This document shows positions 43,801-53,264 of a stretch of 64,000 bases of DNA, piece by piece; the first letter of the stretch is position 1; the number at the start of each line of letters is the position of its first letter. The stretch comes from Symbiodinium natans (Eukaryota > Sar > Dinophyceae > Suessiales > Symbiodiniaceae). The notes under the pieces are model-generated. The model was not told where the DNA came from. It saw only the letters and a program-made list of their open reading frames with translations, and did no database searches. The DNA is taken from the NCBI GenBank assembly GCA_905221605.1, contig CAJNDS010000327.1:1-64000 (forward strand), read 5' to 3'. The position numbers were made by a program, and so were the translations under genes.

Positions 43801-45717
43801 TCTGTACTTGTTCCTCTGTCGCCGCTAGAGGGCGAAAGGTTTTTGGTTTTGCCTGCAAGGGGCTCTCACATGCTTCGGCCACTCGGGTGAAACTCGTGTC
43901 CAGTGCGGGGAGATGGGTGCTTCGAATTGAAGGTGCCCCTTCTTAATGCGCATCTTGAGATGCGAATCTCTACCTCGCAGTGGCCTCAGTTTAAAAAGCT
44001 GTGTACGTCGCCTCTCTTCGGCAAGTGCGGTGGAGCCTCTTTGAAGCAATGAAGGGGATATTGCTGAAATGGCGTCCCCAACCTAGAGGCAAGTCTGAGG
44101 CATCGTGGGTGCAGGGCCGGAGCACGCGCAGCTGCTGTGGCTGTTTTGTGTCAAGCCTTGCCCTGCTTTTCCAGCCCAGAAGTCCTGATGTGAGGCCCCA
44201 CCCACCCACCCGGGTACTTCGAATTGAAGGTGCCCCTTCTTAATGCGCATCTTGAGATGCGAATCTCTACCTCGCAGTGGCCTCAGTTTAAAAAGCTGTG
44301 TACGTCGCCTCTCTTCGGCAAGTGCGGTGGAGCCTCTTTGAAGCAATTAGGGTTTCGGGTTTAGGGTTTCGGGTTTAGGGTTTCGGGTTTTGGGGGTTTA
44401 GGGGTTGGTTCAGGCTTGGTGTAAAGGCACCTTTGGAAGGTCCGCTCATCAATCATGTGGCGGATGTCGTTGCTTGGCCGCCGAAACACCCGGGTGTGGC
44501 GCGATGAGAATTCAGGGTTTTGTTTCCGAATATCTTGGGCGCTTGTTGAAGGCTGTGTCTGTTCGAAGGAGTGGGTGTGTCATGGGTAGCACAATGTCCT
44601 TCTCTGCCTGCTGCGATGCGAATGCTGTGGTTCAGGAGTTGCAGGCGTCTGGTGTTTGGCATCCGCAGGCCAACTTTCTGACAACCCGGGCAAGTGGAAG
44701 CCGGACAAGGTTTTCGAGCCGCTAGGAGCCAACTGCACCATCCTAACAGTCCGCCACAGCTTTGAGAGCCAACGGGACAAGACGGCAATCGAAGGAAAAC
44801 AATTGATGGAGTGGTGCCAGGACACTGTGGAATACACCTTTGCTTACCAAAACCAGAGTACAGCGTACTCAGAGTCGCCCCTGCTCTCACGGCGAAATGA
44901 TCGCAAATACAAATTGTTTAGCCCCATGGCGGATGTGTGCCACGGTGCTGCTGGCTACCGGGACCCGGTGTGCGGCCACTTATGCAGTGTAGGCCAGGAG
45001 GTACCCGGAGGGATATTTCGTCACATTTTTGGTGATAATCGAGCTACAATGGTACTTACAAATCAGAACCGTTTTGACCGTACTGGGCGCTTAGAACTCA
45101 AACCATAACTTTTCCAATTTTTAGGGGTCTTCCCCTAAGCCCAAAAGCCCTAAACCCTGAACCAGGGGAACCCCCCTCATTCTTGGAAGCTTCCAGGTCT
45201 TCTGCTGGAAGCCGGTTCATGGCGCCCGTCCCACTTGGGCCGCCTGTGGAAATCCGCAGCAGACTCCGCAGTTAGGGTGGGTGTCTAGGGCTTAGGGTCG
45301 GGCGTAGAATTTAGGGTTTAGGGTGCATAGGGCATAGAAACAAGGGCACGCGGGGAGGGTGTAGGGCATGTATTTTTTTAAGGTTTCAGGTTTGGGCTTC
45401 AGGGTGTAGTGCTCTTCGGTACAGGTAGCCACAGGAGAACGTTCAAATGGTTTGCTTGTTCCTTTTCGTCCCCAACCTGCCTAAACTCTGAACTTTGGCC
45501 TTTGCCTGTGTGGCAGAAATAGAGGCAGTGCTACAAGATCATGCCGCCCCAGCTGGTGCAAAGCATGGCAAACGAGAAACTACGCGATGATTTTCTGGTT
45601 GTCGGCTTACTACTTCTGGTAGCTGCGTGTGCTTGTTGTTGTGCTGTCATCAGCGGCTCCCGTTCAGATGAAAACGAAGACTCCGATTCCGACTCCTGGC
45701 CGCATCGGGAAATCTGA
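40859..45717 (+). CDS. Secreted/single-pass membrane protein gene, paralogue 1 (exons split by retroelement)
   Basis: The exon 1 ATG at 40859 gives MSLQTLAYLVVAALGASAQLP, a clear signal peptide with likely cleavage at ASA|Q. A second exon, about 44640-45022, has QLSDNPGK, NCTILTVRH, WCQDTVEYTFAYQNQ, DVCHGAAGYRDPVCGHLC. The last exon, 45523-45717 (acceptor ATAG|AGG), encodes CYKIMPPQLVQ, a transmembrane helix (GLLLLVAACACCCAV) and an acidic DENEDSDSDS tail. Relative to the paralogue at 48253, indels inside exon 2 are multiples of three, which supports coding. Exact donors and acceptors around exon 2 are unresolved, and an extra small exon is possible. The first intron holds a 3.4-kb retroelement inside telomere-like repeats, which could impair splicing. 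The family is not recognised. The predicted topology is a secreted or plasma-membrane type I protein. Confidence 0.6.
40925..40956. repeat. TTTAGGG/TTTCGGG array, left flank of split-repeat retroelement
   Basis: GGGTTTAGGGTTTCGGGTTTAGGGT directly abuts A1 at 40957. The same pattern resumes at 44348 on the other side of the element. Confidence 0.9.
40957..41104 (+). repeat. Split direct repeat A1
   Basis: 148 bp starting TGAAGGGGATATTGCTGAAA and ending TGATGTGAGGCCCC. Repeated as A2 at 44050-44199. Confidence 0.95.
41105..43890 (+). pseudogene. Gag-like/RT/RNase H coding body of the split-repeat element, frameshifted
   Basis: The first frame (to 42390) is open for over 400 codons and may cover a Gag-like region. 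RT begins in another frame near 42140 (RKIWDGSHLSEMA, YMSKRDASTYFDLL). It continues after a shift at about 42479 (SSCVAQGS, then AVATDDVILFHR with the catalytic Asp pair at 42608-42613) and shifts again near 42715. RNase H follows to 43580 (VLACDAAPEYGFGV, ILVDAKTAIG, VYIPTEDNPADGPSRG). That last motif is typical of DIRS-group RNase H. At least three frame changes make a full product unlikely. A trailing frame to 43890 lacks the conserved R-H-R-Y pattern of a tyrosine recombinase. Confidence 0.7.
43915..44050 (+). repeat. Split direct repeat B1
   Basis: 136 bp from GGGTGCTTCGAATTGAAGG to GAAGCAAT, matched by B2 at 44212-44347 with one base change near its start. Confidence 0.95.
44050..44199 (+). 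repeat. Split direct repeat A2
   Basis: 150 bp, same as A1 apart from two extra bases (CCTAGAGGC versus CCTAGGC). It shares its first T with the end of B1. Confidence 0.95.
44212..44347 (+). repeat. Split direct repeat B2
   Basis: Second copy of B, separated from A2 by a 12-bp CCCA-type spacer. It is followed at once by TAGGGTTTCGGG repeats. Confidence 0.95.
44348..44405. repeat. TTTAGGG/TTTCGGG array, right flank of split-repeat retroelement
   Basis: TAGGGTTTCGGG units immediately follow B2. Together with 40925-40956 they show that the element sits within one array. Confidence 0.92.
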
Positions 45718-46007
45718 GAAAAGGTGCTTAGAGACACGCTGGGGTTGGTCTCTGGTGGTTGATCAACAGACCTGCTCCCAGCAATTTTTTGCCCTTGCAA
45801 CAGAGAGGGGCCCTAAAACACAGAGGGGCCCTAAAAAGAACTTCTTCCAAGAGGGACCTGTGGATCAACCCAAGATCACATCCCCAGAGTCCTGCAATCA
45901 AGGAAATCGGGGGTTCCTGATTTACCTCGGGGGCCCGAGATGTCCCGGTTCAGTGAAACTGAAGTAAACCCGAAGCCTTCAACCCTAAACCCTTCATTCT
46001 GCAGTAT

Positions 46008-46080
46008 GGGCTAAACCTTAAAACCTTAAACCCTAAACCCTAAACCCTAAAACCCTAAAACCCTAAACCCTGGGGCTTAG
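46008..46080. repeat. CCCTAAA-like array
   Basis: CCTTAAA, CCCTAAA and CCCTAAAA units, in spacer DNA of duplication copy 1. Confidence 0.92.
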
Positions 46081-46167
46081 GGCTCTACGCGAGCTGGGGT
46101 GCCCACTGGACCTGTCTTGTCCTGGCAAGCTCTATTCCCTAAGCCCGAAACCCTCCTCCCATTCCAA

Positions 46168-46298
46168 CTTGGAAGTTCATGGATCCATTTTTCTCATGAT
46201 ACTTGTACTCATAACCAATATTACGGGGACTTGGAGGGCTTACAAGTGCATTATAACTACAGTCATATTTGGGTTATAAGTACCCATGAACCTCCAAG
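46168..46298. mobile_element. MITE-like element, CTTGGAGG family (older copy)
   Basis: Starts CTTGGAAGTTCATGG and ends GGTTATAAGTACCCATGAACCTCCAAG, so the ends are inverted repeats. A diverged copy is at the matching place in duplication copy 2 (right end 50470), so it predates the duplication. No coding capacity. Confidence 0.6.
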
Positions 46299-46685
46299 TG
46301 AGCCTGTGTTGCATCTACAAATAACAAGCAGGTACCCAGCGCTCTGGTCATTGCAGGTTTAGGTTAGCGTTTACGGGTAAGGGATGCGCGGGGGCATATT
46401 CCTAGCTCTTGCCGGCGTGCTCGGCAGAGCAGCTGTGTTGTGCTGGGCACTGTGGAGCTGCCAATTCAGCCGCCCTAGCATTTTTTTTTATGCAGTACAT
46501 GCTTCACATAGACGCCTGCGTCAGAAAGCAGCGTCTGCATTCGTCTGCCCGCAGGTCGCATTGCCCTGAAAAAAGGTGCCTCGAGTCCACTGGAATGAGC
46601 CCGCCCCCCCTTCCCCACCCCCCCCCCAACCTTTGTGTACCCCAAAACCTGAAACCCCTCCCCCTCCACCCCAACAATATGTAAA

Positions 46686-46754
46686 AATCCTGAACCCCAA
46701 ACTCCTAAACCCTAAGCCCTAAACCCTAAACCCTAAACCCTAAGCCCTAAACCA
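46686..46754. repeat. CCCTAAA array
   Basis: Mainly CCCTAAA with CCCTAAG variants. The matching array in copy 2 is at 50876-50934. Confidence 0.93.
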
Positions 46755-46984
46755 GAGTCTTCGGCTAGCAGGCCGGAGCCCGCAAGCACCCCGGCCAAGG
46801 CTTGCAAACTCTGCGACTTTCTTCTCGAACCCCCAACAAAACTAGCAAAAGGATTCTTCCTTGTAAGGGAAGTAGCACAGGGATCATTATCTTTCGAACC
46901 CCCCCCCAAAAAAAAGTGAAATTAGATTCTTCCTTGCAAAGGCAATATGGGGATTGCTCTGTTTCACTTGTGGGTGGGTTTCTA

Positions 46985-47110
46985 CTTGAAGGTTCATGGT
47001 ACTTACTAACCAATGGTCACTGTACTTATAACTGTACTTACAACCATATTAGGGTACTGAAGGGACTTATCAGTGGGTGATAAGTACAGTTATGATTGGT
47101 TACCTCCAAG
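46985..47110. mobile_element. MITE-like element with TA target duplication
   Basis: Starts CTTGAAGGTTCATGGTACTTA and ends TAAGTACAGTTATGATTGGTTACCTCCAAG. It is flanked by TA (46983-46984 and 47111-47112). The paralogous place in copy 2 (around 51156) reads GTTTCTAGGGGTCTGC without the insert, giving an empty site. The TA duplication suggests a Tc1/mariner-type transposase supplied in trans. Confidence 0.75.
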
Positions 47111-47134
47111 TAGGGTCTGCTTGGGGGTCTAGGG

Positions 47135-47222
47135 TTAGGGTTTGTGGGTTTTGTGGGTTTTGTGGGTTTTTGTGGGTTTTGTGGGGTTTTGTGGGTGTTG
47201 TGGTGTTGTGGGTTTGTCTAGC
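47135..47222. repeat. G/T-only tract
   Basis: TTTGTGGGTTTTGTGGG units. The equivalent tract in copy 2 is expanded to about 270 bp (51228-51500). Confidence 0.85.
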
Positions 47223-47633
47223 TAGGTGTTGTGGGTTTGTCTAGCTAGGCTTTATGGTGTTTCTCGCAGGTATTATCGTCATTTTCAGGGTCTGTATGGG
47301 CCTTATTGATAACCACCAATGCCCTAGACGATAAGCCCTAAACGGCATTTTGTATGTGAAAAAAGGCAAAGGAAAGCGGTGCCCTGACATACGACAGACA
47401 GTCAGGGTTAAGGGTTTAGGGTTTAGGGTTTACAGGGCCCGCCAGGCCTTATATACGGGCTTGAAGCCGATTCTTTAAACCCTAAACTATGCATTGTCCG
47501 GGTTTGTTTTGCCCATCTCCTTCGGGTTTGTTTTGCCCATCTCCTTCCATTTTTTCTGCTCGAGAACGAGGAGGTTGGCCTCAATCGAATTTTCTGTGTG
47601 GCCGTAACAGGGGCAGATGACAAGAACATGGTC

Positions 47634-47757
47634 ACCTAAACCCTAACCCTAAACCCTAAACCCTAAATCCTAAACCCTAAACCCTAAACCCTCAACCCCA
47701 AACCCTAAACCCTAAACCCTAAACCCTAAACCCTAAACCCTAAACCCTAAGCCCCAC
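47634..47757. repeat. CCCTAAA array
   Basis: About seventeen units with few variants, at the boundary between the two duplicated segments. Confidence 0.96.
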
Positions 47758-48104
47758 ACCCTCGGTGTAGAGGCCCATGGACAGAACAGAACTCACAAAT
47801 AGCAGAGGAAGCCTGGGATTTTCACAGGGCTTCGGTTTTAGAATGTAGGATGTCGGGTTTCGGGTTCGGGGTTACGCCGCTGCCCTTGATGATCTTGATG
47901 GCTGGGGCTAAACATGTTTACAGTAGGGATCTACTTGTGAAGGGTTTCCGATATGACCATCTTTTCATATAGCCCCAAACCGTTTTAAATTCAATAGCAA
48001 TATGATTTCCTGTCCAAGGCTCTAAGCCTTGAAACCGACACCCTGCATAGACCTTAAACCTTTGTAAGGGTTTCCGCTGAGCCATGTTGCATGTTTCTAC
48101 AGCT

Positions 48105-48240
48105 CGCCTCAACCTAAACCCCCCAAAACCCTAAGCCCTAAGACTTAAACTCTACACCCTAAACCCTAAACCCTTAACCCTAAACCCTAAACCCTAAATT
48201 TAAACCTTAAACTCTACACCCTAAACCCTAAACCCTAAAC
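48105..48240. repeat. CCCTAAA-like array upstream of paralogue 2
   Basis: CCCTAAACCC units with degenerate TTTAAACCTTAAACTCTACA interruptions, just before the signal-peptide exon. Confidence 0.9.
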
Positions 48241-48252
48241 AAGACGAAGCCA

Positions 48253-49804
48253 ATGTCATTGCAAACGTGGCGAGCTCTGGTCGCACTGGGATACCTCGTA
48301 CTGTTGGCACTGGGAGCCTCGGCTCAATTGCAACGTTTGGGTTTAGGGTTTAGGGTTTAGGGTTTACGGTTTACGGTTTAGGGTTTAGGGTTTGGGGGGA
48401 GAGTGTGTCATGGTAGCACAATTTCCTTCTCTGCCTGCTGCGACCTGGGGTTTCCGAAAATGGGGGAACCCCTAAAATAGAGCCAAAATAGTAGGGTCAC
48501 TTCATAATCAGGATCCCAACAAGGTACCCCTAATTTCGGAAACCAAAATTGTGAATGATGTGGCTCAGGAATTGCAGGCGTCTGGTGTTTGGCCGTCGCA
48601 CGCCAACTTTCTGACAACCCTGGCAAGTCTGAGCCCGACGAGCTATTTGAGAAGCTGGGAGCCAACTGCACCATCCTAACAGTCCGCCACGGCTTTGAAA
48701 GCCAACGGGACAAGACGGTAGACGACGGCGCATTGTATGAGTGGTGCCAAGACACTGTGGAGTACACCTTTGCTTACCAAAACCAGAGTACAGCGTATTC
48801 AGAGTCGCCCCTGGTCTCACGGCGAAATTATCGCAAATCCAAAGCAGCCTGGGTTTTTAGCCCCATGGCGGATGTGTGCCACGGTGCCGCTGGCTACCGG
48901 GACCCGGTGTGCGGCCATTTATGCAGTGTAGGCCAGGAGGTACACGGAGGGACATTTCGTCACCTTGTTTGTGATAATTGAGTTACAATTGTACTTACAA
49001 ATCAGAACCGTTTTGACCGTACTGGGCGCTTATAACTCGAACCATAGCTTTTCCAGTTTTTTAATTTTAGGGGGTTGAGTATGTAAGCCTGAACCCCTAA
49101 ACCCTAAGCCCGATAGCCCTAAACCCTAAACCAGAGCCCCCTGATTCTTGGAAGCTTCCAGGTCTTCTGCTGGAAGCCGTTCGAAGAAGGCGCTCGTACT
49201 GCTTGGGCCGCCTGTGGAAATCCGCAGCAGACTCTGCATTTAGGGCCTTTAGGGCGGGGGTCTAGGGTTCAGGATCGGGTGCACGCTGGCTTAATTTTGG
49301 GTTTAGGGTTTAGGGTGCGTCGGGCATAGAAACTAGGGCACGCGGGGAGGCTGCAGGGCCTGTATGGTTTAAGGTTTAAGGTTTAAGGTTTAAGTTTAAG
49401 GTTTAAGTTTATGGTTTAAGGTTTAAGGTTTGGGCTTCAGGGTGGCGTGCTCTTCGGTCCAGGCAGCCACAGGAGAACGTTCGAATGGTTTGCTTGTTCC
49501 CTTTCACCCTAAAGCTGCCTAAAACCGTGGGTTTAGGGTTTAGGGTTTAGGGTTTAGGGTTTAGGGTTTAGGGTTTAGGGTTTAGCGTTGTCTGTGCGGC
49601 GGTCAGACATAGAGGCAGTGCTTCAAGATCATGCCGCCCCAGCTGGTGCAAAGCAGAGCAAACTTGAAACTACACGATGATTATGAGGCAGCCGGCTTGC
49701 TACTTCTGGTAGCTGGGTGTTGTTGTTGTGGTGTCATGTGTGGCTGCCCAAATTCAGATGAAGACAAAGACTCCGATTCTGAATCGGGGTCGGACTGGTC
49801 CTGA
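48253..49804 (+). CDS. Secreted/single-pass membrane protein gene, paralogue 2
   Basis: Exon 1 at 48253 encodes MSLQTWRALVALGYLVLLALGASAQ, a signal peptide with the same ASA|Q end as paralogue 1. Exon 2, about 48590-48973, keeps NCTILTVRH, EWCQDTVEYTFAYQNQ and ADVCHGAAGYRDPVCGHLC. The last exon, 49613-49804 (acceptor ATAG|AGG), encodes CFKIMPPQLVQ, a helix (GLLLLVAGCCCCGVM) and an acidic tail ending SGSDWS. Conservation with paralogue 1 is concentrated in these frames. The introns hold TTTAGGG arrays (48335-48392, 49523-49586), and a 96-bp MITE lies just before exon 2. Splice sites around exon 2 are not resolved. The family is unknown; a surface or secreted role is inferred from topology only. 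Confidence 0.6.
48335..48392. repeat. TTTAGGG array in intron 1 of paralogue 2
   Basis: TTTAGGG units with TTTACGG variants begin about ten bases after the signal-peptide exon. This is the matching place to the array that hosts the retroelement in paralogue 1. Confidence 0.93.
48449..48544. mobile_element. MITE-like element, GGTTTCCG family
   Basis: Left end GGTTTCCGAAAATGGGGGAACC; right end GGTACCCCTAATTTCGGAAACC is its near-perfect inverse. It is absent from the corresponding place in paralogue 1 (near 44617), so it inserted after the duplication, or was lost from copy 1. No clear target duplication. Confidence 0.7.
49360..49432. repeat. TTTAAGG repeat
   Basis: GGTTTAAGGTTTAAGTTTAAGG units, a degenerate relative of the telomere-like motif. 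Copy 1 has only one such unit at the matching place (about 45380). Confidence 0.85.
49523..49586. repeat. TTTAGGG array before the last exon of paralogue 2
   Basis: Nine perfect TTTAGGG units ending about 27 bases before the inferred AG|AGG acceptor. Copy 1 has no array at this place. Confidence 0.96.
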
Positions 49805-50875
49805 GAAAAGGTCCTTAAAGGCACGCTGGGGTTGGTCTATGGTAGTTGATCAACAGACCTCTTCCCGGCTTGTTTTTGCCCTTATAACACAGAAGGGGCC
49901 TGAATACCTTCTTCCAAGAGGGACCTGTAGATCAACCCAAGATCACATCCCCGGAATCCTGCAATCAAGGAATACGGGAATACGGGGGTTCCTGATTTCC
50001 GTAAAAGCCCCCAGATGCCCCTGCTAAATGAAACTGAAGTAAACCCGAATTCCGCAGTATGGGGTGGCCCCATGACTATTCCTTTTAAATCCAAAGTCGG
50101 ATTTGGGGCGTAGGGCCCAATGCACCTGTATTGTCCTGGCAAGCTCTAACTTTGCGATCTTCGGCATCATCCCACAAACCCAATGTTAGGGTAACACAGA
50201 AGGTCAGAATCCTAACCCTAAACCCTGAACATCCCTGAGCCCCAAGCCCATTACACTGGCTTTCATGGGCTCTCCGCTTCGGGAGTCATCATTTTCTTCC
50301 CTGAGACCAAAATCCTCCTCCCATTCCAAGAGTAAGTTCTCATGTCACATATAACTCAGGATACTTGATGAAATTTGTACTTATAATCAATATTACAGGA
50401 CTTGGGGGGCTTAGAAGTGCGTTATAGCTACAGTCATATTTGGGTTGTAAGTACCCATGAACCCTCCAAGTGAGCCTTGGTTGCATTCACAAATAACAAG
50501 CAGCTGCTCATTGCAGGTTTAGGTTCGCGTTTACGGGTAAGGGATGGCGTGCGCGGGGGAGATTGCTAGCTCTTGCCGGCGTGCTCGGCAAGGCGCTGTG
50601 GCAAGGCATGTGGATCTGCCAATTCATCCCCCCCCTTGCATTTTTGCAATATATACATGCTGATCATAGGCCCTGCGGTCAACACAGCATCTCGCGTCTT
50701 GGTGCCCGCAGGTCGCGTTGCCCTGAAAAAGGTCCTGCAGTCCCACTTAGAATGAGTCTCACACCTCCCCCATTTCCCCCCCCCCCCCAAACCCCTCGTG
50801 TACCCAAACCTGAAACCCCTCCCCCTCCGCCCCAAAAAATTCCAAAGAATCCTGGAACGGCAAACTCCGAAGCCC

Positions 50876-50934
50876 CCAAACCCTAAACCCTAAACCCTAA
50901 ACCCTAGCCCTAAACCCTAAACCCTAAACCCTAA
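50876..50934. repeat. CCCTAAA array
   Basis: Eight units, equivalent to 46686-46754 in copy 1. Confidence 0.95.
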
Positions 50935-51227
50935 TCTTCGGCTAGCATGCCGAGCCCGCAATGCGCTCTTTCCAAGCTTTGCAAAAACTTACGATTTTCG
51001 TTCGAACCCCCCCAACAATAGGCAAAAGGTTCTTCCTTGTAAGGGTACAACACAGGGGGGCATTCTCTTTCGAACTCCCTCAAAAAAAAGGGACAAAAGG
51101 TTCGTCCTTGTAAGGGTAATATGGGGATTGTTAGTTTCAACTTTTGGGGGGTTTCTAGGGGTCTGCCTCAAGGGCACAAACTATTCCTTCGAAGGCATGA
51201 GTCGACAGGGCCCAATCGGGGTCTAGG

Positions 51228-51500
51228 TTTTTGTGGGTTTTTGTTGGGTGTTTTGGTTTGTTTTTGGGTTTTGTGGGGTTTTGTGGTTTTTGGTGGGGTT
51301 GTGTGTTGGTGGGTGTGGGTGTGGTGGGTGTTGTGGGTGGGTGTGTGTGGGTTGGTTGTGCGGTGGTGGGGTGTGTGTGGGTGTGTGTGGTGTGTGTTTG
51401 GGGTTTTTTGTGGGGTTTTTGTGGGTTTTTTGGGGTTTTTGTGGTGGTTTTGTTGGGGTTTTTTGTGTGGGTTTTGTGGGGTTGTGGGGTTTCGGGTTCT
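51228..51500. repeat. Expanded G/T-only tract
   Basis: About 270 bp almost without A or C on the plus strand (TTTTGTGGGTTTTT, GGGTGTGGGTGTGG). It could form G-rich structures. Gly/Val/Trp/Cys/Phe frames across it are artefacts of composition. Confidence 0.9.
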
Positions 51501-52684
51501 AGGGTTTGGGTTTTAGGGTAGTTCTTGCAGTAATTATAGCCATTCTCAGGTCTGTATGGCTTATTGATAAACCACCAGAAGCCCTAGACGATAAGCCCTA
51601 AATGCCATGTATTTTGGGATCTTCCCCTTCTACTAGTCCCTAATACGGCAGGGGGAGATCCTGGGCTTCAGGCCGAGTGTTTTGGAGAGGTCGGGTTCTG
51701 CATTGAACCGCAAAAACAGAAAGCGATGCAAATGCTGTGCATGCTGCAGCTCGGGCGCGTGGCCGCCTGCTGTTTTCGGCTCCAGCGGACCGGCGCACTG
51801 GCTTTTTTTTTTTTTTGGTTTTTTTCACTAAATTAAATTCCGCGGGCCTCGCAGACAGCAAACAACCCTTTTTTCCGAGACTGCCCCTGAACCCACGGCC
51901 TCAACTCCAAACCACAATCCGAAAAGCCTCTCTGTGACCTCCGTGCCCTCCTAACGGTGAATACATTCAACAAGACACGGCGTTGATTGGATTAGACCGC
52001 GACCTGCCTGAAGCCCTGTCGTAACCGCAGGCGCAGCACAGACCAGGTGCCCCAAATGCAGGATGGTAAAGCAAGAAACGACAAAAAGCAAGACAGCCGT
52101 GACCTGCTTTATGCTCCCCAAACACCTGCGTGCCGAGGCGTCGGCGGATTTCTTGTGAATGCTTTTTGTTGCTGAGCATCCGCCAAATTTACTTCCCTCG
52201 GAAAGCGATAGGGGCCCCGCCCGAATCGATAACCCCGATACATATTATATATATTATGTTATATGGATATGTGTTGACTTCCAAATCCTCGAGGGTCGAT
52301 AGGGGGCCCACCTACCATCTTACGCAACACTTCAGTGAACAATGGACTCGGCCCCTCATATGTTCACCGTACACTAGACACTAGAGCTTTCGTCTTTTTT
52401 TTTCTCCCGGGGTCTCAATTCTGTGGTGTTGTGTCCAAAAGTTACATGCCGTTCTTCTTTGAAAATTTGGCAGTCCATTCTTGTTGCCTCCATTGTTTCC
52501 TTTGTGCCTTCCGCGGTTTCTTTTCTCAAGGATCTCACTGCGCAATTCCTTGTGAAACGGAACGCTGAGGCACTTGAATGGCACCGGCCCTGGATTTGTT
52601 GAGCGGGGGTGCCTTGTTGTTTTGCTGTGGGCGCAAGCGAGTGTTGGTGCCCAACAGGTTGGGTCATTCTTTCTCTTACGTTCA

Positions 52685-52765
52685 TCTCATATCATATCAT
52701 ATTATATCATAATCATATCAATAGCATTCATATCATAGATATATTTATTATTTATTATATTTAGA
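52685..52765. repeat. AT-rich ATATC/ATTT repeat
   Basis: ATATCATATCATATTATATCAT followed by TTATTTATTATATTTAG, an AT island in otherwise GC-balanced DNA. Confidence 0.85.
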
Positions 52766-53123
52766 TTGGTGAGACCGTTTGGTGAGGTTCTGCTGCTTGG
52801 TGAGAAAGCTTAAGGGGGCGAAACAAGGGTTTAGGGTTTAGGGTTTAGGTTTTTGGGGTTTTAGGGTTTAGGGTTTAGGGTTCAGGGTCCCTGAAAGAAA
52901 CCTTTTGGGTTTTCTGCTGAACGCGTAACGAACTCAGACTGCCCCGGACATGTAACCCCCAAAGTTTGGAAACCAAGATATTATACCGTTGACCCCAAAA
53001 GTGAAACCTTTTTGAGGACAAAGACAAATCTGCTGATTCCTAACTTTCTCTTAGGGATTGGAGGCCATTGAGTTTCCAACTTTTTGGCTTCTACGATATT
53101 GTTTGGAAACATTAACTGCCACA

Positions 53124-53264
53124 CTTGGAGGTTCCAGGTACCTATTGACCATTAAATAAACTGACTTGTCACTGTACTTGTAACCATACTAAGGCACTTA
53201 AAAGGGCTTTCTGATGGGTTATAAGTACAGTTAGAATTTTTTTAATATCCCATGAACCCTCAAG
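53124..53264. mobile_element. MITE-like element, CTTGGAGG family
   Basis: Starts CTTGGAGGTTCCAGGTAC and ends CCCATGAACCCTCAAG, with interior TTATAAGTACAGTTA as in the 46985 copy. No TA duplication remains. Confidence 0.6.

Larger units (their letters stand above)
40957..44347 (+). mobile_element. DIRS/Ngaro/PAT-like retroelement with split direct repeats
   Basis: Terminal organisation is A1 (40957-41104), body, B1 (43915-44050), A2 (44050-44199), B2 (44212-44347). A1/A2 differ mainly by a 2-bp indel, and B1/B2 are 136 bp and nearly identical. A1-body-B1-A2-B2 is the hallmark of PAT-like and Ngaro tyrosine-recombinase retroelements. The body encodes RT and RNase H of DIRS type, broken by frameshifts. 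No tyrosine recombinase frame is seen between RNase H and B1 (only about 330 bp), so this copy is deleted or non-autonomous. Both outer flanks are TTTAGGG/TTTCGGG repeats. Confidence 0.8.
40590..47280 (+). repeat. Segmental duplication, copy 1
   Basis: Corresponds to 47985-51610 in the same order: leader block (GAAACCGACACCCTGCATAG), signal-peptide exon, Cys exon, transmembrane exon, CTTCCAAGAGGGACCTGT block, MITE, GCTCTTGCCGGCGTGCTCGGC block, C-rich block and G/T tract. Copy 1 also holds the 3.4-kb split-repeat retroelement and a MITE at 46985-47110. Confidence 0.85.
47985..51610 (+). repeat. Segmental duplication, copy 2
   Basis: Head-to-tail paralogue of 40590-47280, lacking the split-repeat element and the 46985 MITE but carrying its own MITE at 48449-48544. 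Confidence 0.85.

Noticed and set aside
51121-51521. Gly/Val/Trp/Cys/Phe-rich frames of 89-131 codons
   Set aside because: They come from a G/T-only tract in which stop codons are rare by composition.
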